This document shows, in pieces, positions 5,466-5,515 of a stretch of 5,515 bases of DNA. The stretch comes from Oscillospiraceae bacterium (lineage in GTDB: Bacteria > Bacillota > Clostridia > Oscillospirales > Oscillospiraceae). The notes below the pieces were generated by a model, which worked only from the letters and a program-made list of their open reading frames with translations, did not search any database and was not told the DNA's origin. Position 1 is the stretch's first letter. Each line of letters starts with the position of its first letter. The stretch lies in contig JAHHRT010000094.1 in NCBI GenBank assembly GCA_020025615.1, positions 1 to 5,515 of the forward strand. The letters are read 5' to 3'. A program made the position numbers and the translations under genes.

Positions 5466-5515
5466 ACTGAGAGGGCGAACCCGCACCTTCAATTTCATAC
5501 CAGGTCGCAGTGTAC

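Larger units (their letters stand above)
5207..5515. other. Non-coding region right of the pilin-like gene
   Basis: About 300 bases carry the ribosome binding site and possible -10 of the pilin-like gene. Next comes a small hairpin, GCGGGC-ACT-GTCCGC (5272-5286), then the direct repeat and the two palindromes. The last 40 bases show nothing recognisable. Open frames across this stretch are short, overlap the repeats and lack ribosome binding sites. Confidence 0.6.

Overview
The window looks like chromosomal DNA of a GC-rich, Gram-positive gut-type Clostridia, perhaps Oscillospiraceae/Ruminococcaceae. This is an inference from three things: strong GGAGG ribosome binding sites, a mosaic surface protein with repeats typical of gut Firmicutes, and a sortase-type pilin-like protein. 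There are three genes. No RNA gene, CRISPR array or transposase was seen.

Layout. (1) Positions 1-3785, minus strand: most of a very large exported surface protein, with 1261 codons in the window and the 3' end beyond the left edge. It has a signal peptide, a domain clearly homologous to the IdeS/Mac immunoglobulin-degrading cysteine peptidases, an Ig-like domain, seven repeats of about 77 residues, a zinc-ribbon-like segment, a stalk domain, one transmembrane helix and a short cytoplasmic tail. The IdeS-like domain keeps the two aspartates and the lysine of the active site but has Gly for the catalytic Cys and Gln for the catalytic His. It is therefore probably a pseudoenzyme, and this is the main discovery candidate. 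(2) Positions 3786-4087: divergent intergenic region with a good minus-strand promoter and a weaker plus-strand one. (3) Positions 4088-4528, plus strand: a small single-domain cupin. (4) Positions 4529-4627: convergent gap with two hairpin terminators, one for each direction. (5) Positions 4628-5206, minus strand: a small secreted SpaA/pilin-like protein with an unusual LPRTS sorting signal. (6) Positions 5207-5515: non-coding, with a 46-nt direct repeat in two copies (56-nt period) and two perfect hairpins, resembling a palindromic intergenic repeat element.

The two minus-strand genes both encode surface proteins, so the locus looks concerned with the cell envelope and host interface. The cupin has its own signals and no evident link to them. 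The longest open frame on the plus strand (3-2612) is an antisense shadow of the large surface gene, lying in exact codon register with it.
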